Part shown: in pieces, positions 52,090 through 60,264 of the stretch
Numbering within the stretch: position 1 is the stretch's first letter
Layout of the letters: each line of letters starts with the position of its first letter
NCBI GenBank assembly: GCA_040766665.1
Contig: JAXGQD010000002.1
Span: 186,001 to 250,000 of the forward strand
DNA length: 64,000 bases
Direction: 5' to 3'
From: JAXGQD01 sp040766665
GTDB lineage: Bacteria > Bacillota > Clostridia > Saccharofermentanales > Fastidiosipilaceae
Program-made: the position numbers and the translations under genes
Notes under the pieces: model-generated
The model's input: only the letters and a program-made list of their open reading frames with translations
Database searches by the model: none
Told to the model about the DNA's origin: nothing

Positions 52090-53727
52090 TTAAGCAAGTA
52101 CAAGATTCTTGATGTCATCTTCAACGCTGCCGATTCCGCCGATACCGAAGTTTTCTACCAAAACGTTGACAACCGCGGGGCTGAGGAAACCGGGTAATGT
52201 GGGTCCGAGATGAATGTTCTTCACGCCCAAATAGAGTAAGGCCAGAAGCACAATAACGGCTTTCTGCTCATACCATGCGATGTTGTAGACGATAGGCAGA
52301 TCATTGACACTCTCGAGTCCGAAGACTTCTTTGAGTTTCAGGGCAATCAAAGCCAAGGAATAGGAATCATTGCACTGACCTGCGTCCAAGACACGAGGGA
52401 TGCCGCCGATATCGCCCAAGCCCAGCTTATTGTAACGATACTTGGCACAACCAGCCGTTAAGATAACGGTTGACTCGGGTAATGCTTTGGCAAACTCGGT
52501 GTAGTAGTCGCGTTCTTTATGGCGGCCGTCACATCCGGCCATGACGATGAACTTGGTAATCGCACCGGACTTCACGGCGTCGACCACTTTATCGGCCAGC
52601 GCGAATACTTGCTCATGGGCAAAACCACCGACGATGGTGCCGTTTTCGATTTCGGTCGGCGCGGCGCAACGTTGTGCGTGGGCGATGATTTCGCTGAAGT
52701 CTTTGGTCTCGCCGATTTCGCCGGGGATGTGTTTGCAACCCGGATAACCTGCCGAACCGGTGGTATAGAGGCGATCAATATAAGAGGCTTTGGGAGGCAC
52801 GATGCAGTTGGTGGTCATGAGGATGGGGCCGTTGAAAGGCTCGAACTCCTCTTTCTGATGCCACCAGGCATTACCGTAGTTACCGTAGAGATGAGGATAT
52901 TTTTTGAGGGCGGGATAATAGTTGGCCGGCAGCATTTCGCTGTGGGTATAGATATCAATGCCGGCGTCCTTGCTTTGTTCAAGCAGCATCTCGAGATCAC
53001 GCAGGTCATGACCGGAAACCAGGATACCCGGGCGGGTTCCGACACCGATTTTGACGGTGGTGATTTCAGGATTGCCGTAGGTGCCGCTGTTTGCACCATC
53101 AAGCAACGCCATGCCCGCAACACCAAACTCACCGGTCTTCAGTGTTAGGGCAACCAAATCATCGAGACTGAGGCTGTCATCAAGGGTCGCAGCCAGGGCT
53201 TCCTGGATGAAGGTATCGACTTTTTCATCATCGGCTAAAAGCACATTAGCGTGTTTGGTATAAGCCGAGAGACCTTTCAGTCCATAGACAATTAATTCTC
53301 TTAAGCTGCGGATGTTTTCGTCAGCAGTGGCAAGCACGCCGACGCTGAGCGATTTCTCGTCGAGCGCCGCTTCATCGGTTGAAGTCCAAAGTGCCGCTTC
53401 GGGCAAATTCTCTTTGTTCTGCAAACGAGTTAATTGCTCTTGCGTTGCAGCAATGGTCATGCCGATACGGTCCAAGAATACCTGATTATCGAAGTTGGCA
53501 TTCGTAATAGTCGTAAAGAGATTAAGCGTCACCAGATGATTAATGTCTTTAGAAATTTCTTGGCCTTCAGCTCTTAAACGTGTGGTTACCGCTGAGAGCC
53601 CTTTAGTCAACCAAATCATCATATCCTGACGATTGGCGACAGCTGCCTGTTTTCCGCAGGCACCCGCTTTAGTGCAGCCTACATTGCCGATTGTCTCTTG
53701 GCATTGATAGCAAAACATTTGACTCAT
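52090..53727 (-). CDS. hcp: Hybrid-cluster protein (hydroxylamine reductase / NO reductase)
   Basis: A 545-residue iron-sulfur-oxygen cluster enzyme that reduces hydroxylamine and nitric oxide under anaerobic nitrosative stress. The N-terminal cysteine motif is CYQCQETIGNVGCTKAGACG, as in clostridial class I Hcp. Further cluster ligands appear in the ILMTTNCIVPP, STVILTAGCAKYRYNKLGLG and GQCNDSYSLALIAL segments. GGAGG lies close upstream of the ATG. An FNR-type operator and promoter lie upstream, and a Crp/Fnr-like regulator gene (broken) lies downstream. Confidence 0.97.
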   Translation of the reverse strand: MSQMFCYQCQETIGNVGCTKAGACGKQAAVANRQDMMIWLTKGLSAVTTRLRAEGQEISKDINHLVTLNLFTTITNANFDNQVFLDRIGMTIAATQEQLTRLQNKENLPEAALWTSTDEAALDEKSLSVGVLATADENIRSLRELIVYGLKGLSAYTKHANVLLADDEKVDTFIQEALAATLDDSLSLDDLVALTLKTGEFGVAGMALLDGANSGTYGNPEITTVKIGVGTRPGILVSGHDLRDLEMLLEQSKDAGIDIYTHSEMLPANYYPALKKYPHLYGNYGNAWWHQKEEFEPFNGPILMTTNCIVPPKASYIDRLYTTGSAGYPGCKHIPGEIGETKDFSEIIAHAQRCAAPTEIENGTIVGGFAHEQVFALADKVVDAVKSGAITKFIVMAGCDGRHKERDYYTEFAKALPESTVILTAGCAKYRYNKLGLGDIGGIPRVLDAGQCNDSYSLALIALKLKEVFGLESVNDLPIVYNIAWYEQKAVIVLLALLYLGVKNIHLGPTLPGFLSPAVVNVLVENFGIGGIGSVEDDIKNLVLA

Positions 53728-53795
53728 GGAAATCCTCCTGAATGATGCCCCGGAAGCACAAAGCTTGCTGCTTCAGAGCTCTGATTAATAGTTAA

Positions 53796-53838
53796 ATTCT
53801 ACAAAACATATATCGGCTTATCATTGATTCAAATCAAT
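53796..53838 (-). promoter_or_regulatory. FNR/HcpR-type operator and class II promoter of hcp
   Basis: ATTGATTCAAATCAAT (53823-53838) is a perfect inverted repeat (7-2-7) matching TTGAT-N4-ATCAA. On the minus strand TAGAAT (-10, 53801-53796) begins 29.5 bases after the centre of the box, placing it at -41.5, the classic position for activation by Crp/Fnr proteins. No good -35 hexamer is present, as expected. Confidence 0.7.
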
Positions 53839-53871
53839 TGTGTAGCGCTAACTTTTTTTGATTTGCCGCAA

Positions 53872-55383
53872 TTAGTGAGCCTCATCATATTCTGCGATGC
53901 ATTCGGCCGCATAATCCAAATCGGAAGGGCCTTCCACCCAATGAGCGCCTATCTTTTGATACCGTTCACCTCCTTTGCCCAAAACCAGGATAATCGTCGC
54001 TGCATCACTACTCTGCACCGCATGACGGATGGCTTCTCCCCGCTCTTCAATAAACTCATAACTGCGCTTAGCCGCCGTAATGTATTGGCCGATATCGTCC
54101 GCAATGGCACGCGGCTCCTCGTAGCCCGGATCTTCGGAAGTGAGAATAATGCGGTCACTCATCGCGGCAGTGGCTCGTCCCAACTGCGCACGACGCGACA
54201 GAGCTTTTCCACCCCCACAACCAAAAACTACACAAATCTGATGATTGGGGTACTCTCCCTTAATTGATTTAAACAATCTTTCAAAACTGAGCGCATTATG
54301 CGCGTAATCCACAATGATATGCAGTTGACCGTCGCGACTGGCAAAATACTCCATCCGCCCTTCAACCCGGACCTCCGCGAGCGCCTTTTGCATCGATTCG
54401 ACTGCGATACCGTAATGGTCCGCCACCGCAATCGCCGCCAGAGCATTTTCGACATTAAAAACGCCTGGGGTCGGTAACTTAAACTCGTAAGTCTTTCCGT
54501 GCAAGTCCAAGCTGAAGGTGAAACCAATCTTTTCCTTCTTTATCTCATAGGCAAAATAATCCGCGTCTTCATTTTTCATGGATATGGTCACGCACGAAGA
54601 CACAAGAGTGGCTGCTTCGCTCAAGGCATCCTGCTCCTCCGAATCGAGGCTGTAGACCATATGTTTGGACATGCCGAAAAGTTTAAGTTTCGCTGCAAAG
54701 TAGTCGGCATAGTCGCTGTGCTCTTCCGGACTGATATGGTCCTCAGAGATATTCAGAAAAACGCCGACATCGAAAAGCAGACCACTGACCCGATGATATT
54801 TTAGCGCTTGGCTGGATACTTCTAAGGTCATGTACTGCAGACCAGCCATCCTGGCGTTGGCTAAATGGCGCATCAACACCAGACTTTCCGGCGTGGTCAA
54901 ATGGGCTTCCTCATCGACTATACCGTCCTGGATGCGGATGGTGGAGACCAGTCCGCTGTCCGGCTCGTCTGCCGCGCGGAGTGCCGTGTCCAGAATACTC
55001 TTGATATAGTGCACAACAGTGGATTTGCCCTTGGTGCCGGTCACAGCTGTTGTACGGTAAGCCCCCCAAGGCTCCTTGTAGAACAGATTGGCCAAAACTG
55101 CCATAGCCTGGCGAATGTCGTGGACAATCAGCGCTGCGTGGTCCTCACGCAGCAGGCTTTCACTTACATAGGCAAAAGCCCCCCGCTCGATAGCTTCGTC
55201 GAGGTACTCAGGTTTAAAATGTGCGCCTTTACAGACGAACAAAGTACCCGGTCGCACTTCTTTAGAATCATAGGTAATAAATTCAACATCCGTGCCCTGC
55301 TCTTTAAGACTTAAATCAGCCCTGAGCAAAAGTCCGGATGCGCGCAATGCATTCACATAATGTGACAGCGTATTAACTTGCAT
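53872..55383 (-). CDS. murE: MurE-like UDP-MurNAc-tripeptide ligase with a non-standard specificity motif
   Basis: A 503-residue Mur ligase that adds the third amino acid to UDP-MurNAc-L-Ala-D-Glu in cell-wall synthesis. N-terminal UDP-binding domain: EFITYDSKEVRPGTLFVCKG. Central ATPase domain: TAVTGTKGKSTVVHYI (P-loop), TTPESLVL, LEVSSQALKYHRV, and HHxx-type DHISPEEH. C-terminal domain: VDYAHNALSFE, VFGCGGGK. At the place of the DNPR motif that selects meso-diaminopimelate it has SEDPGYEEP, so the third residue cannot be read directly. AGGAG lies before the ATG at 55383. It stands alone, not in a dcw cluster, so it may be a second MurE copy with a special role. Confidence 0.85.
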   Translation of the reverse strand: MQVNTLSHYVNALRASGLLLRADLSLKEQGTDVEFITYDSKEVRPGTLFVCKGAHFKPEYLDEAIERGAFAYVSESLLREDHAALIVHDIRQAMAVLANLFYKEPWGAYRTTAVTGTKGKSTVVHYIKSILDTALRAADEPDSGLVSTIRIQDGIVDEEAHLTTPESLVLMRHLANARMAGLQYMTLEVSSQALKYHRVSGLLFDVGVFLNISEDHISPEEHSDYADYFAAKLKLFGMSKHMVYSLDSEEQDALSEAATLVSSCVTISMKNEDADYFAYEIKKEKIGFTFSLDLHGKTYEFKLPTPGVFNVENALAAIAVADHYGIAVESMQKALAEVRVEGRMEYFASRDGQLHIIVDYAHNALSFERLFKSIKGEYPNHQICVVFGCGGGKALSRRAQLGRATAAMSDRIILTSEDPGYEEPRAIADDIGQYITAAKRSYEFIEERGEAIRHAVQSSDAATIILVLGKGGERYQKIGAHWVEGPSDLDYAAECIAEYDEAH

Positions 55384-55472
55384 ATATCTCCTGTATCACA
55401 AAGCTTTTTTCGATTGAGCGGTTCATGTTTAGTCAGTCCTGTGCCTGATTGAGAAACGCCATTTTTCGTTTT

Positions 55473-55532
55473 CGAAAGTTCTTTTCACGAAAGTTCATTT
55501 CACGAAAGCTCTTCTCTCGAAAGTTCATTTTG
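55473..55532 (+). repeat. Four 15-bp iterons upstream of the MurE-like gene
   Basis: CGAAAGTTC-type units start at 55473, 55488, 55503 and 55518, an exact 15-base period; unit consensus CGAAAGTTCWTTTCA, with the third copy having CTC. They lie 90-150 bases upstream of the murE-like start. Confidence 0.75.
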
Positions 55533-55969
55533 TTACAATTTTTACGCGAATGTGGGGAATGTAGCTAGTAATGAGCTGATTTCTATCTCTATCAGCACTT
55601 TTTCGGACAATTTTTTCGATTTTGTGGGGGTCAGAACCACATCTCCGTAAAAACTGTCCAAATAACGCCTCAAAGTGATCGAAATCCGCTACTATCAGCC
55701 CTCTACTGGCACATCCTCGTAAATTTTGTCCAATATTGTGTCATATACTCTTATGTAGTTTCATCAACGTTTATCCTTGCGGCCACATCCAAGCGAAATC
55801 ACTACAGGATTAGCTGAATCATTCCTTTTGCCAGCATCATGGATACGGATACCCTAGAGCCTATTTAAGCGACTAAGCGTACCTTACAAAAACGACGAAC
55901 GGCTAAAGTCGGGGGTGACGAAACTACCTACCACATTTTACCATGTTGTGTGAATCAGGAAAGCAGGAA
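55533..55969. other. Gene-free stretch between iterons and the Rrf2 gene
   Basis: About 440 bases with no credible gene, only short frames. No strong repeat, RNA gene or promoter is recognised. Confidence 0.4.
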
Positions 55970-56000
55970 TAAAAAAGAGGCCGTCTCTACGACAGCCCCT
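55970..56000 (-). terminator. Rho-independent terminator after the Rrf2 gene
   Basis: On the minus strand AGGGGCTGTC, loop GTAGA, GACGGCCTCT, then six T; it begins about 20 bases after the stop. Confidence 0.85.
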
Positions 56001-56019
56001 GTTTTCGTTTTTTAATTGC

Positions 56020-56433
56020 TCAAACCTTATCGGATTCTTTCAGAAGATCGGCGACTGAATGAGCGCCCAGAATATTGACCATTTGTTCTTCACATTGTTT
56101 ATAGACGTCGTGCACTGAGCAGAATTCCGGGCCGTTGCGGCTGCAAAAATGGTCATCTTCGAGACACCGGTTGATATGGATCTTGCCTTCCATAATCGTG
56201 ATGATCTCGAGCAATGAGATATCTTGCGGTTCCTTCGCGAGACGATACCCACCCATCGGACCGAAGGTCGCATTGACCAAACCGTTGTCACGTAATTTTT
56301 TAACAATGTTCGGCACATAATTGGCGGGAATGCTCATTTCCTTGGCAATCTCTGCGGATGTGGTGATGCGTTGGGTGATTCCTAAATAGAGAATAATCCT
56401 CACCGCATAGTCTGTTGTGATGTTCAGCTGCAT
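56020..56433 (-). CDS. Rrf2-family regulator with Fe-S cysteines (IscR/NsrR-like)
   Basis: A 137-residue winged-helix regulator (start MQLNITTDYAVRIILYLG at 56433, GGAG seven bases upstream). The HTH is at about 25-45 (TSAEIAKEMSIPANYVPNIV) and the wing contains the family's GPMGGYRLAK. Three cysteines, CLEDDHFCSRNGPEFC, have the spacing of the cluster-binding loop in IscR and NsrR, so it probably senses Fe-S status, NO or redox state. It may regulate hcp or hydrogenase genes nearby; the sequence does not show which. Confidence 0.9.
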   Translation of the reverse strand: MQLNITTDYAVRIILYLGITQRITTSAEIAKEMSIPANYVPNIVKKLRDNGLVNATFGPMGGYRLAKEPQDISLLEIITIMEGKIHINRCLEDDHFCSRNGPEFCSVHDVYKQCEEQMVNILGAHSVADLLKESDKV

Positions 56434-56485
56434 TTTGTTCTCCAAATCTAACTAAGATATTTTAATAAACTAATTTGTGTGTTAC

Positions 56486-56551
56486 TAGCTGTCATAGTTA
56501 CTATATCAGGATACACATTTTTAATAAATAATCCAGTACCAATGACAGCTA
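56486..56551. promoter_or_regulatory. 10-bp inverted repeat upstream of the Rrf2 gene
   Basis: TAGCTGTCAT (56486) and ATGACAGCTA (56542) are perfect inverted copies 46 bases apart, the second followed by ATTTTTTTA. They could be regulator sites in the rrf2 promoter region, or the end of an undetected plus-strand RNA. Confidence 0.4.
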
Positions 56552-56865
56552 ATTTTTTTATATGCCAGATTCCAGATGCCATCCGAATTACCCACTAGCC
56601 TGATATGTTATTGCGAACTAAGAATACAACATATATGGTTACATTGCCAGATATAGAAGAAAAATCTTGCAGTTTTCTATGCAGATACATTAATAGCGAT
56701 TTTTCCAAGCTGATTGCAAGGATTTTCGTTTCTCAGTCGTTTTAGTTATGAAAGGCAAAAGGAAATCAAAATTCCGTAAAACTTGAGTTTCTATTTGCCG
56801 TTAAAGCTAGGATAATAGCTGCAGGATGAGGCATCGGAGTGTAATCAGAATGAAGCAGAGTAGGC
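56552..56865. other. A/T-rich spacer before the sigma factor gene
   Basis: No gene is recognised. It should hold the promoter of the sigma/anti-sigma operon; no consensus sigma-A pair stands out, which would fit control by the operon's own sigma factor. Confidence 0.35.
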
Positions 56866-57348
56866 ATGCGAACTGAGGCAGAGGTCAATACAGCGATCGA
56901 AGAATACGCAGATTTAGTGCGGCGTGTTTCTTTTATGTACCTGAAAAACCATGCCGACACAGAGGATATTTTTCAAAACGTCTTTTTGAAGTACCTGCTC
57001 CATGATGAGGTTTTTAGCAGCAAAGAGCATGAGAAAGCCTGGCTTATTCGCATCAGCATCAATGCTGCCAAAGATTTTCTGAAAAGTGCCCAGCGCCGCA
57101 ATGTACCCCTTGACTCCATTGCCGAACGCGGGGTCAAAATGAGCGAAGGGCAAAGTGCAATGACAGAGGCAGTTTTAAAACTGCCGAACAAATACAAAGA
57201 TGTGATTTATCTCTTCTACTATGAAGGATACAACGCGGTAGAGATTGCCGAAATGATGGGGAAACCCGTTAACACCATTTATTCGCTTTTGGGCAGAGCC
57301 CGAGAGCAACTCAAGAAGGCACTGGGAGGTGAAGCGCGTGTCAGATAA
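56866..57348 (+). CDS. ECF-type RNA polymerase sigma factor
   Basis: A 160-residue sigma factor with only regions 2 and 4: region 2 at about 10-75 (YADLVRRVSFMYLKNHADTE then DIFQNVFLKYL, HEKAWLIRISINAAKDFLKS), region 4 at about 100-155 (LPNKYKDVIYLFYYEGYNAV then EIAEMMGKPVNTIYSLLGRA). It redirects RNA polymerase to stress or surface-related genes. The ribosome site is weak. It overlaps the next gene, an RsgI-like membrane protein, by 11 bases, as usual for sigma/anti-sigma pairs. Confidence 0.92.
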   Translation: MRTEAEVNTAIEEYADLVRRVSFMYLKNHADTEDIFQNVFLKYLLHDEVFSSKEHEKAWLIRISINAAKDFLKSAQRRNVPLDSIAERGVKMSEGQSAMTEAVLKLPNKYKDVIYLFYYEGYNAVEIAEMMGKPVNTIYSLLGRAREQLKKALGGEARVR

Positions 57349-58291
57349 ATTGAATTTGAAAAACATAGAGGAAATGCCGGACGATGCCTTTGACCAATAC
57401 TTGCGTGAATCACTGCAGACGGCCATGAGTCCACTGAAAGCTGACCCAGAGATGAACAATCGTACCAAAGCCTTCATCGCAGCAGAGTTTAGTAAACGAG
57501 TCGCTGGCAAAAAACAACGTCGCCTCTCCTTCTTTAAAATGAAGAGAGCGGTCGCAGCTTTTGCCCTGGTCTTAATCCTGCTAGCCTCTGGCCTCTTCTA
57601 TGGGACCTATACCACAAAAGTCGCAGCCATCAGTGTCGACATTAACCCTTCGATCGAACTCGGCCTCAATCGTTACGACAAAGTCATTTCGGTGGACAGT
57701 TTTAACGAAGACGGCAGCGCCCTCTTAGCTCAGCTCAAGTTGCAACACAAAAATCTCTCCGAAGCTCTGGATATGTTGCTGCTACAAGAGCAGGAGCAAG
57801 CAGCGGAGAACGAAGCAGTCATCTTCACGGTTGCCGCTGAGGGTGCCAATGCGGAACGCCTGATGCAAACCGTGAGTCGCTTTCGTGAAAATTACAGCGC
57901 TAAGCTTGATGCTTCAGGCAAAAAACCTCTTAAAATGCAGGCTTATCTGGCTCAATTTGACAGCCTCAGCGAAGCGCATCAATCCAATATGTCCCTTGGC
58001 AAATTTAGAGCTTATCAGACGTTGCGCGACTGCGGACTTGAGCTAAGCAGCGAAGCCGTACAAGACCTGAGTATTCCCGAAATCGAAAACTTGGTCTCTG
58101 AACATAAACGCAGACAGCATGGGCAGCAATCGGGCAAAGGTCAAAACGCCGCTGGTCAAGCCGGCACGGGTAATGGTGATTCCACCATCAGCGGTTTTGC
58201 ATCACAAAGTCAAAACAGCGACTCAGCACAGCATGACAGCGAAAACAGCTATGGCGCCGGCTCCACTTACAGAGGCGGGAAGAATCCTTAG
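57338..58291 (+). CDS. RsgI-like membrane anti-sigma factor
   Basis: A 317-residue protein: cytoplasmic N-terminus (1-68), membrane helix (71-90), extracellular RsgI domain (about 93-240) opening with SVDINPSIELGLNRYDKVIS, and a Gln/Ser/Gly-rich tail. The D-I-N-P-S motif at 101-105 is where RsgI proteins cut themselves between Asn and Pro. The N-terminus should hold the ECF sigma factor inactive until an outside signal is sensed. GTG at 57338 has GGAGG eight bases upstream. In cellulolytic clostridia RsgI proteins sense polysaccharides; here no carbohydrate-binding module is attached, so the signal is unknown. Confidence 0.82.
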   Translation: MSDKLNLKNIEEMPDDAFDQYLRESLQTAMSPLKADPEMNNRTKAFIAAEFSKRVAGKKQRRLSFFKMKRAVAAFALVLILLASGLFYGTYTTKVAAISVDINPSIELGLNRYDKVISVDSFNEDGSALLAQLKLQHKNLSEALDMLLLQEQEQAAENEAVIFTVAAEGANAERLMQTVSRFRENYSAKLDASGKKPLKMQAYLAQFDSLSEAHQSNMSLGKFRAYQTLRDCGLELSSEAVQDLSIPEIENLVSEHKRRQHGQQSGKGQNAAGQAGTGNGDSTISGFASQSQNSDSAQHDSENSYGAGSTYRGGKNP

Positions 58292-58315
58292 CTTACAAAT
58301 CTAAAATCTAATAGT

Positions 58316-59842
58316 TCAGTGATGCGTATCCAAGAGCGGATTTTCAAGCGCTGTACGGTTCACCGCCGTATCGGCAAAAGCATGCACCGCCTTCGTGCCC
58401 GCCGCCAAGGTCGCCAAAGTTCCGGCACCGCCGACACAGCCGCCGGGACAGGCCATCCCTTCAATCAGATGTCCGTCAAGACGTCCGGCTTTGGCCAAGG
58501 ACAGCATTTTTTTACATTCACGCAGGGTATCGGCATGGGCATAAGGTACTTTGTCACGTTCCGGATCCAATGTCTCAATCACCGAGGCGATAGCCGCAGC
58601 CACACCCGAGGCGACCGCATAATTTCGCCCTTCCTGAGAAGCGAAGGGTGAGGCAAATTCTTCGGGCATCTCGTTCAGCTCAACCTTCTTCGCGACAAAC
58701 ATGCCCATCAATTCTTCAAAAGTCAGCACAAAATCGATAAAAGGTTTGACGTCTTCTTCCAGCGCTTCCGTCTTTTTCGCTACACAAGGTCCGACAAAGA
58801 CCACCACCGCATCGGGGTAGCGCTCTTTGATGATTTCAGCCGTGGCAACCATGGGCGTTGAAGCCGAAGAGATATAAGAAGCGCTGTCGCCGGGAAGATT
58901 CTTCCTGGCCATGGCTTCCCATGAGGTGCAGCAACTTGTGCCCAGATATGCTTGTTTTTCAGGTACGGTTTCAATGAAATGCAATGCCTCGCGGCGGGAC
59001 GATACGTCCGCACCCAATGAAACTTCGACGACGTCGGTAAACCCTAAGGCTTTAATACCGTTAAGCACTTTGTTGGGCGTTGCCAGGGCACCGAACTGAC
59101 CCGCAAAGGCGGGAGCAACCGCGGCGATCATTCTTTTGCCCGTACGGATCGCATTAATCACCTGAAAGATTTCCGATTTATCAGCGATGGCGCCAAAGGG
59201 ACAGTTGGCCATGCACAAACCGCAGGAGACACATTTCTCATCATCAATCACAGCCCTGCCCAAATCGTCACTGCCGATGGCATCCACGCCACAGGCTACC
59301 GCACAGGGTCTGTCAAACAGCAGGATGGAACCATAGGGACAGGCCTCTTTGCAGCGACCGCAGCGAATACAAACGTCCTCGTCAATGATGGCCCCTTTGG
59401 GACCGATTTTGATACAGCGTTTCGGACAGGCACTGGTGCAGGGATGGGCTATACAACGGCGACAGTTGGTACTGACCCGATAGGTTTTGGTCGGACAAGC
59501 CTGGCAGGCAAAGCTAATCACATTAACGACAGGCATTGTCTCTACACAGACGTCCTTATCGACTTCTTCGAAGCCTTCCGCATAATCGACATACTTCCCC
59601 ACCGGCCTTATGGGCAAGCCTAAAGCCAGTCGGACGCGGTCACGCGCCACTTCGCGCTCAATAAAAACACTGTCGCGGTACTGCGCCGTTTCACCAGGGC
59701 TGATGCGGAAAGGGATTTTATAATACTCTGTTTTATCTTTACTCTTTAAATCTCTTTTATAGGCAAAACGTGCAACCTCGGTAAAAATTTCACGACGAAT
59801 CTTGGTGACAGGCGTAAACACGCCGCGCATACTCTGCTGCAT
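58316..59842 (-). CDS. [FeFe]-hydrogenase, group B
   Basis: A 508-residue hydrogenase. An N-terminal part with Cys-rich clusters (CQACPTKTYRVSTNCRRCIA, then HPCTSACPKRC) is followed by two 4Fe-4S ferredoxin-like motifs (CIRCGRCKEACPYG; CVSCGLCMANCPFG). The H-cluster domain has TSCCTSW, GPCVAKKTE and GMACPGGCVGGAG, the group B form of the three signatures. It transfers electrons between ferredoxin-like carriers and protons; the physiological direction is not known for group B. I start it at ATG 59842 with GGAAGG upstream. It follows a small thioredoxin-fold gene on the same strand. Confidence 0.92.
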   Translation of the reverse strand: MQQSMRGVFTPVTKIRREIFTEVARFAYKRDLKSKDKTEYYKIPFRISPGETAQYRDSVFIEREVARDRVRLALGLPIRPVGKYVDYAEGFEEVDKDVCVETMPVVNVISFACQACPTKTYRVSTNCRRCIAHPCTSACPKRCIKIGPKGAIIDEDVCIRCGRCKEACPYGSILLFDRPCAVACGVDAIGSDDLGRAVIDDEKCVSCGLCMANCPFGAIADKSEIFQVINAIRTGKRMIAAVAPAFAGQFGALATPNKVLNGIKALGFTDVVEVSLGADVSSRREALHFIETVPEKQAYLGTSCCTSWEAMARKNLPGDSASYISSASTPMVATAEIIKERYPDAVVVFVGPCVAKKTEALEEDVKPFIDFVLTFEELMGMFVAKKVELNEMPEEFASPFASQEGRNYAVASGVAAAIASVIETLDPERDKVPYAHADTLRECKKMLSLAKAGRLDGHLIEGMACPGGCVGGAGTLATLAAGTKAVHAFADTAVNRTALENPLLDTHH

Positions 59843-59904
59843 AGTTTGAAAGCCTTCCTTCTGCAAATTCTAATGTAGTAAGAAGCCTCGCTTAGTGCAA
59901 AGAT

Positions 59905-60189
59905 TTATTGTTCAGCCAAGGCCCGCTCTTTGTCACGCACGATTGCATCCATGATAATGGAAGAATCTGCACGTGTATACATTTCACCGTTGACGAAAAC
60001 CACAGGCGCCAAGGATTCGTCCTCATCCGTCAGTTCCGGCAAAGAAACATAAACGAGTTCGATATCGTACTTGGGCTGATCGTCTTCATCCAGACTCCGC
60101 TGCAGTTCCATCACATGCTCGGCGATTTCCATCGAACCCATCATGGTACAGCGAATACAGGTGCACACCTCTACTATGGTTCTAGCCAT
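59905..60189 (-). CDS. NuoE-like thioredoxin-fold protein with one cysteine group
   Basis: A 94-residue protein starting at ATG 60189 (MARTIVEVCTCIRCTMMGS) with GGAGG six bases upstream. It resembles the C-terminal thioredoxin-like [2Fe-2S] domain of NuoE/HydC-type subunits: CxCxxC, then a helix, then LAPVVFVNGEMYTRAD. The second cysteine pair of that fold (CxxxC before AP) is absent, so a [2Fe-2S] cluster with four Cys in one chain cannot form. It may bind a cluster as a dimer or pass electrons to the group B hydrogenase 62 bases downstream. Confidence 0.6.
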   Translation of the reverse strand: MARTIVEVCTCIRCTMMGSMEIAEHVMELQRSLDEDDQPKYDIELVYVSLPELTDEDESLAPVVFVNGEMYTRADSSIIMDAIVRDKERALAEQ

Positions 60190-60264
60190 CTTGTCCTCCT
60201 GTGTCATCAAAGCGAATTTTCAGATTCAATGACAGTCTTCAAGTCTCGGGTCAATCTTAACAGA

